Part shown: positions 59,050-64,000 of the stretch, in pieces
Position numbering within the stretch: the stretch's first letter is position 1
How the letters are laid out: the number at the start of each line of letters is the position of its first letter
Assembly (NCBI GenBank): GCA_015680685.1
Contig: MNCI01014439.1
Coordinates: 62,609-126,608, forward strand
Reading direction: 5' to 3'
DNA from: Gnetum montanum
Taxonomy: Eukaryota; Streptophyta; Gnetopsida; Gnetales; Gnetaceae
DNA length: 64,000 bases
Translations under genes and position numbers: made by a program
The notes under the pieces: generated by a model
What the model was told of the DNA's origin: nothing
Database searches by the model: none
What the model saw: the letters and a program-made list of their open reading frames with translations, nothing else

Positions 59050-62000
59050 TTAGATGTAGTACAGCTTGAGGTACGAGTGATTCACTAGGTCGATGAACTC
59101 GTTGCCATCCATGTCCACCAACTTGAAGGCTCCATTCCCAAAGGCTTTGGTGACCACATATGGGCCTTCCCAATTGGCTAAAAATTTTCTCACATGCTCA
59201 CGAACAACCTTGAGGATGAGGTCTCCCTTCTATATTGGCCGTTGATGCGGGTCTGCATTTTTTTTTACTGTTGCTTGCTATGGTAGTGCTCTATGCGACT
59301 CAGGGTTTGCATACGCTCTTCCTCTATTGAGTCGAGGTTGATAATCCTTGACTCAGTATTCTGGGCTTTGCTCACAACATTAGATAGGATCATCCGGAGT
59401 GATGGTACCCACAACTCAAGAGGTAACACATCTTTAGATCAATAAACAAGACTATAAGGAGTCTTACTCATCACGGTTCTGCATGTCATCCTATAGGCCA
59501 ATAGAACATAGAGGATTTTCTCATGCCACCACCTCTTGCTGTTGCTAAGCATCCTTTTTAGGAAGTTGATGACGAACTTATTTGTAGCCTCCACCTGCCT
59601 ATTCACATGTGGGTAATATGAGGAGGAAAATGATTTCCTAATGCCCAGATTGCTGCAGATGGTTTGGGTTTCCGTACTACTAAATTATGGTCCATTTTCG
59701 GTTACAATAGTCATCGGAAGCCCAAACCTTGTCACGATGCTATCCAAGATGAAGTGGAAAACCTGCTGAGATGTTGTCTTCCTTAGGGTGATAGCTTCCA
59801 CCCACTTAGTAAAGTACTCAATGGCAGTGATGATGAAACTATGCCCTATGGAGGACTTGGACGTGATAGGTCCTATGAGGTCTAGTCCCCATTGTTGGAA
59901 AGGCCATGTGATCTGCATTGTGTGCAACTCTGTAGGTGAAACGTGTATGATATTTGCGTATCTCTGGCACGTGTTGCACGTCTTGAGCTTTGACAAGAAA
60001 TCATGCTCCATATGGGGCCATTAGTATCCTAGGCGTCTAATTTTTGTAGCCATAGCCCTAGGTGCTATGTGTCTGCCACACAGTCTCTCATGTACTTCAT
60101 TAATCACCTTCCACGCCTGCTCCTCACCCACGCATGCCAGCAATATCCCATCATTGGAATGCTTACATAGGCTATCATTTCCCATGAGCATATATTACCA
60201 AGCACACTTGCGAATTGCATCTCTTAGGGTAGATGTCAGTCCGCTTGGGGGTTTGCTGTGTTGTAGGTAGGCTTTAATGTTAGCGTACCACTCCTAGGTA
60301 TCTGCAGCACTAATAGAGGCCACGTGCCCCACCTAAGTGATAGGCTCAGTACATTCGACAATCGAAGTTAGCAGACTTGCAAACGAGTGTGGTGGAATAT
60401 TTAGTGCAAGGGTGGCTAAGGCGTCTACTACGGTGTTCTCGTTGCATGGCACATGTTGCACATTCGTAGTTGCAAACTGTTTGAGTAGGCTTTTTACTAG
60501 GTTGCAATGTGGTTGCAAATGAATAGCTTTGTAGGCATAGACCTCAATGATTTGATTCACAACTAGTTGTGAATCACTGCGAATCACCAAGTGTTGTATG
60601 CGTAGTGTTTGGGTAGTTGAGAGGCCTCTAAGTAGCCCCTCATAGTCTGCCACATTGTTGGTGTATGCGAACGCAAAACGATAAGCAAACAGCTACATTT
60701 CCCCAGAGGGAAATGTAATGACCTTAGCTACACTACCTCCTCGAGTGGTCGAGGTGCCCTCAAAGTGTAAAGTAGCTTCCAAGTGCGATGGGATAGCGTT
60801 GATAGTGCTAAGATGCTCATCTGGGAATTTGGGATCTATGGTTGCCTGATCGTCGACGGGTAAGGCCGTAAGTTGTGTTGCTATGGCTTGACCCTTCATT
60901 GACAATTGGCTCACATAGTGCAAATCGAACTCTACAGCTATTGCTTTCCATCAGGCTATCCTGCTACATTCATACAGGTTGTTAGTGATAGCCCAGAGTA
61001 TGTTGTTTTTGCAAATAATGTTAATTGTACTGTAGAACAAGTAATGCCTCCACTTCTTTAACGCAAATACTAAGACAAGGCAATTCCTCTCCACCTCGTT
61101 ATATTTCGCCTCATGTGTTATTAATGCATAACTCAAATAATACAATGGTATCTCAAATCTGTCGTCTTGTTTCTGACATAACAGTGCTGCAATACATGTG
61201 TTAGAGGTGGTAAGGTAGATGAAGAAAGGTCTATCCCTTTATGGCGGATGCACAGTTGGGAGATGCAGAAGCTCTTTCTTCAAGTCATCGAAGGCTTGTT
61301 GACATTGAGTCATCCATTCAAAGTTAACCCCTTTCTTCAGAAGATGTTGCATGGGGTGTAACTTGTCAGTTAACTTTGCTATGAACCTTCAAATAAACTG
61401 TACCCTACCTTGCAAACCACATAATTCCTTAAGATTTGTAGGAGGTGCCAGGTTGACAATGGCCTTAACTTTGTTAGGGTCCACCTGTATTCTGGCCTCC
61501 AATACTACAAACCCTAACATGCACCCAATTTTCACCCCGAAGGCACACTTCTTAGGATTAAGGTGCAGATCATGAATTTGACAGCACTTGAGGACTACCC
61601 CTAGATCGCGTGGGTGATCAGTGGCATATTTGGACTTGACTGCTATATCATCCATGTAGTCATTTAGTGTTTCTAGGATGTAGTCACTGAAGATGTAGGT
61701 CATGGCTCGCCAGTAGGTTGCTCCGGCGTTCTTAAGCCCAAAAGGCATCATGGTGTAACAAAAGGTACCCGATGGGGTCATGAAAGTTGTTGTTATCCGA
61801 TGCTCTGGGTTGATGTGAATTTGGTTGAAGCCGAAGAAACCATCCATGAAGGATAGAAAAGCATGACCAACCATAGTCTCGATGAGTTGATCGATGCTTG
61901 GAAGTGAAAAATTATCTTTGATCGTTACCTTGTTCAGAGCTCGAAAGTTTATACAGAGTCGTATTCCTCTCATTTTCTTAGAAACCATAATGATGTTGGA

Positions 62001-62546
62001 CACCCATTCCAAATAATCAACTGTGCAGATAAAACCAACTTGGTATAGCTTGGTGATTTGATCTCTTAAGGCTAGTGCAATTCTTGGTTTAACCTTACAA
62101 GCTTTCTTCATGACTACCTTCATACGTGGGTCTAGGATGATGTTGTGTTGTATCAGCCTCGAATCTAAACCTGGAATGTCACTATATGACCATGCGAAGA
62201 CTTTAATGTTGTCTTGCAGGATTTTTCCCATACCTTCGTGTGTCTGCACATCTAAGAAGGAACTAATTTTTCACATTTTTACTTCCCCCTTGGACGTGGT
62301 CATAGACATCTTGATGAAAGGGTTCTTAGTCACATCCTTAGCCTCTAGATCTAGGGTTCGGACCAAATTCTTGGACCAGTCTAGGGATGTTTCTAAGGAT
62401 GCTATGGTGCTAGCTATGGTCGATTCCCAATCAATCAAGTCTAGGATCAATTGTCTTGCGAGCTTGCCATGTGGATCGGCTAAAGCTAAAGGCATGGAGA
62501 GATTGCGATGCATTTCCATTTTTTTGCTCAACCAGTTTAAATTCAT
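59050..62546 (-). pseudogene. pol: Tat-B pol: RT, RNase H, second RNase H, integrase (copy B3)
   Basis: One frame from ATG 62546 (MNLNWLSKKMEMHRNLSMPL) through most of pol. RT at 62249-61389 is open for 286 codons: SKKMRGIRLCINFRALN, PSIDQLIETM, FMDGFFGFNQIHI, TFCYTMMPFGLKNAGATY, catalytic YMDD near 61650, LNPKKCAFGVKIG. Native RNase H has LYYLSYALITHEAKYNEVE and LKKWRHYLF. The second RNase H (60860-60420) has lost acids: HFEGTS for FDG and VADYEGL for the Glu. Integrase keeps its zinc finger (TCNTCQ), the first Asp (LDLIGPI) and the final Glu (VEATNK), but the second Asp is Glu (VTENGP). The GPY module and TAA at 59050-59052 close the frame after a frameshift. About a dozen stops are present. 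Confidence 0.9.
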
Positions 62547-62639
62547 GGAAGACTGCTAAGGCATGGGGATGCAAAAAAGAAAAAATGTAAAAGTGTAGAA
62601 CTGTTGATCTGAGAATGCAAAACTGCTAACAAATATAAA

Positions 62640-63135
62640 ACTACCGATGCAAAAGCGTGAAACTACTAGTTTAACGTCATTGCAGACTATGTATGTGTAA
62701 TGGATCGAAACTACTAGTTTAAGATCTTTTCGAACTAGTAAAGTCATCGCTACAACAAGACTGCTAGTTTAAGGTCTTTTCGAACTGGTAAAGTCATCGC
62801 TACGCTAAGATTGCTAGTTTAAGGTCTTCCTAGACCGGTAGAGTTGTAACTACGCTAAGATTGCTAGTTTAAGGTCTTCCCATACCGCTAGAGTTGTAAC
62901 TATGCTAGGATTACTAGTTTAAGGTCTTTTTGGACTGGTAAAATTGTAACTATGCTAAGATTTCTAGTTTAAGGTATTTCTATATCGGTAAAGTCGCCGC
63001 TATGTCAAGATTGCTCGTTTAAGGTATTTCAGGGCTAGTAATGTTGTAATGACACTAACATTGCTAGTTTAATCTCTTTCCAGACTAGTAAGGTCACGGC
63101 TACATCAAGATTTCTAGTTTAAGGTCTTTCTGAAC
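62640..63135. repeat. Minisatellite block M2 of Tat-B (copy B3, expanded)
   Basis: Ten to eleven units of about 48 bp, around CTAGTTTAAGGTCTTTCCAG followed by ACYGGTAAAGTCRYCGCTAC and GCTAAGATTG. Located between the pol start and the promoter of the antisense gene. Confidence 0.92.
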
Positions 63136-63460
63136 TAGTAACTAAAAATATATTTTTTTTGTTTTTCAGGAAAGAAAATAGTTAGCTCGAAGCGTGCCAA
63201 GATCTTTCACCCAGATCTATCTATTTTAATTGCCAACAGTGCTACGATGTCGTGGGGAGGATGCTACTCTGCATGGCATACCCCACATTAAATGAAGAGA
63301 GAGAATGGCAAGTTTCCCTTTTTCACCATTAAACCCTGGTAAGCTTGTCATTCTCACTGTAACAGCACAGAGCCCACATTCGGAGGACAGAGCAACCATG
63401 CTAATAGAGAGCAAGGAGGTTTTTTGGAATAGCAACAAGAAAAATTTGATGAGCAGGGCA
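63136..63460 (+). promoter_or_regulatory. Upstream region of the Tat-B antisense gene (copy B3), TATA box deleted
   Basis: Matches 46080-46482 of copy B2, but between CACCATT and AAACCC about 19 bp including the ATAAATA box are missing. The break is flanked by ATT in copy B2, fitting a short-repeat deletion. Confidence 0.6.
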
Positions 63461-63579
63461 ATGGCTCCAAAGAAGGAATGCACATACTTGGCACTCGTAA
63501 AGGTTGAGGAGGTAAAGAAAGCCCTAGGGCACGTGACACAATTACGCGTCACGGTGCGGGAAGAGACGCCAATGACTCG
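63461..63579 (+). CDS. First exon of the Tat-B antisense gene (copy B3)
   Basis: Starts ATG at 63461 (MAPKKECTYLALVKVEEVKK), open for 39 codons, conserved with copy B2 exon 1 (MATKKECIHLALTKVEEVKE). The exon ends with ACTCG before GTAGGC; the donor has changed from GTAAGC in copy B2. It is charged and probably helical. The rest of the gene lies beyond the window; 63580-64000 is the start of intron 1. Confidence 0.6.
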
Positions 63580-64000
63580 GTAGGCTGCTATGCTTCCTCT
63601 ATTTTTTTCATGCTTCTTTTATCATTTTTTATTTTTTTCTTTCAATTTTTCAATTCAGCTTCAATTATCCATGTTTTCTGTCATCGCGTTGTTGTTGTTT
63701 TGGCCCTTGCCCCATCGTTTTTGCCATTTTGGCTGCGGTGGATGCACAAATGCTACGCTAACATTGCATGCAAGGTTGCTTAAGTTGTCAGCATTGTGGT
63801 TCTCATAAATGCGGGGGTTTGGACACTTTAAGTTACATGAATTTCGAATGGCATCGCATAGGACCCTTAGAAGGGTTTGGCCATGTGTGATGCGATAGTG
63901 CTATGCTAGGGTTAATTACTCTGTTTCTATGCTAGGTTGTTTTCGCTACACTATCACTTTCATGTTCTTAGCTACGCTATGTACAGGCTGGCTAAAATGC
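63580..64000 (+). other. Intron 1 of the antisense gene (copy B3), partial
   Basis: T-rich sequence matching 46605-47060 of copy B2. No further signals are seen. Confidence 0.5.

Larger units (their letters stand above)
57323..64000 (-). mobile_element. Tat-B copy B3, internal region (runs off the window)
   Basis: On the minus strand: start of the antisense gene at the window edge, M2, complete pol, M3, 3' region, polypurine tract, then LTR-II. It carries none of the insertions found in B2, so it shows the empty sites of Tat-A, both solo LTRs and the intact pol order. Confidence 0.85.

Overview
The window is repeat-rich nuclear DNA of a land plant with a large genome. It has no recognisable host gene. 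Everything that can be assigned belongs to Ty3/gypsy (Metaviridae-type) LTR retrotransposons, nested inside one another and mostly broken by stop codons. The species cannot be read from the sequence; a gymnosperm or another plant with a huge genome would fit, but that is inference.

Three families are named here for convenience. Gyp-E (2113-15603, plus strand) is an AT-rich full-length element with long LTRs and perfect ATAAC target-site duplications. Tat-A (21384-37890, plus strand) is a full-length 16.5 kb element with two 1536-bp LTRs. Tat-B lies on the minus strand and forms the background of the whole window: internal copy B3 (64000 down to 57323), a shared LTR-II (57322-55577), internal copy B2 (55576 down to 20026), a shared LTR-I (20025-18309) and internal copy B1 (18308 down to 1). 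The three internal regions therefore share two LTRs, as in a head-to-tail array. Gyp-E sits inside B1. Tat-A, a solo LTR of a Gyp-E relative (38972-41847, CTTAC duplications) and a solo LTR of the Tat-A family (44176-45428, CTTTC duplications) sit inside B2. Parallel copies of Tat-B in the window provide unoccupied versions of all four insertion sites.

Tat-A and Tat-B both have the dual RNase H typical of the Tat/Ogre lineage: gag, protease, reverse transcriptase, native RNase H, second (archaeal-type) RNase H, integrase with a GPY module. Both also carry, between protease and reverse transcriptase and on the opposite strand, a long spliced gene. I can trace eight exons with GT-AG borders, a start codon, an upstream TATA-like box and a coding length of about 1,050-1,090 codons. 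The two families are clearly homologous exon by exon although the noncoding DNA has diverged. Three minisatellite blocks separate the modules: after protease, before reverse transcriptase and after integrase. They differ in unit sequence but share the core TTAAACTA in the same orientation relative to pol. This ambisense layout is the most interesting feature of the window.

Gyp-E has a different layout: the second RNase H lies before the reverse transcriptase, and a separate, intact 167-codon ORF with its own TATA box lies between integrase and the 3' LTR. None of the gag or pol frames in the window is intact, so mobility of these copies would depend on proteins made elsewhere.
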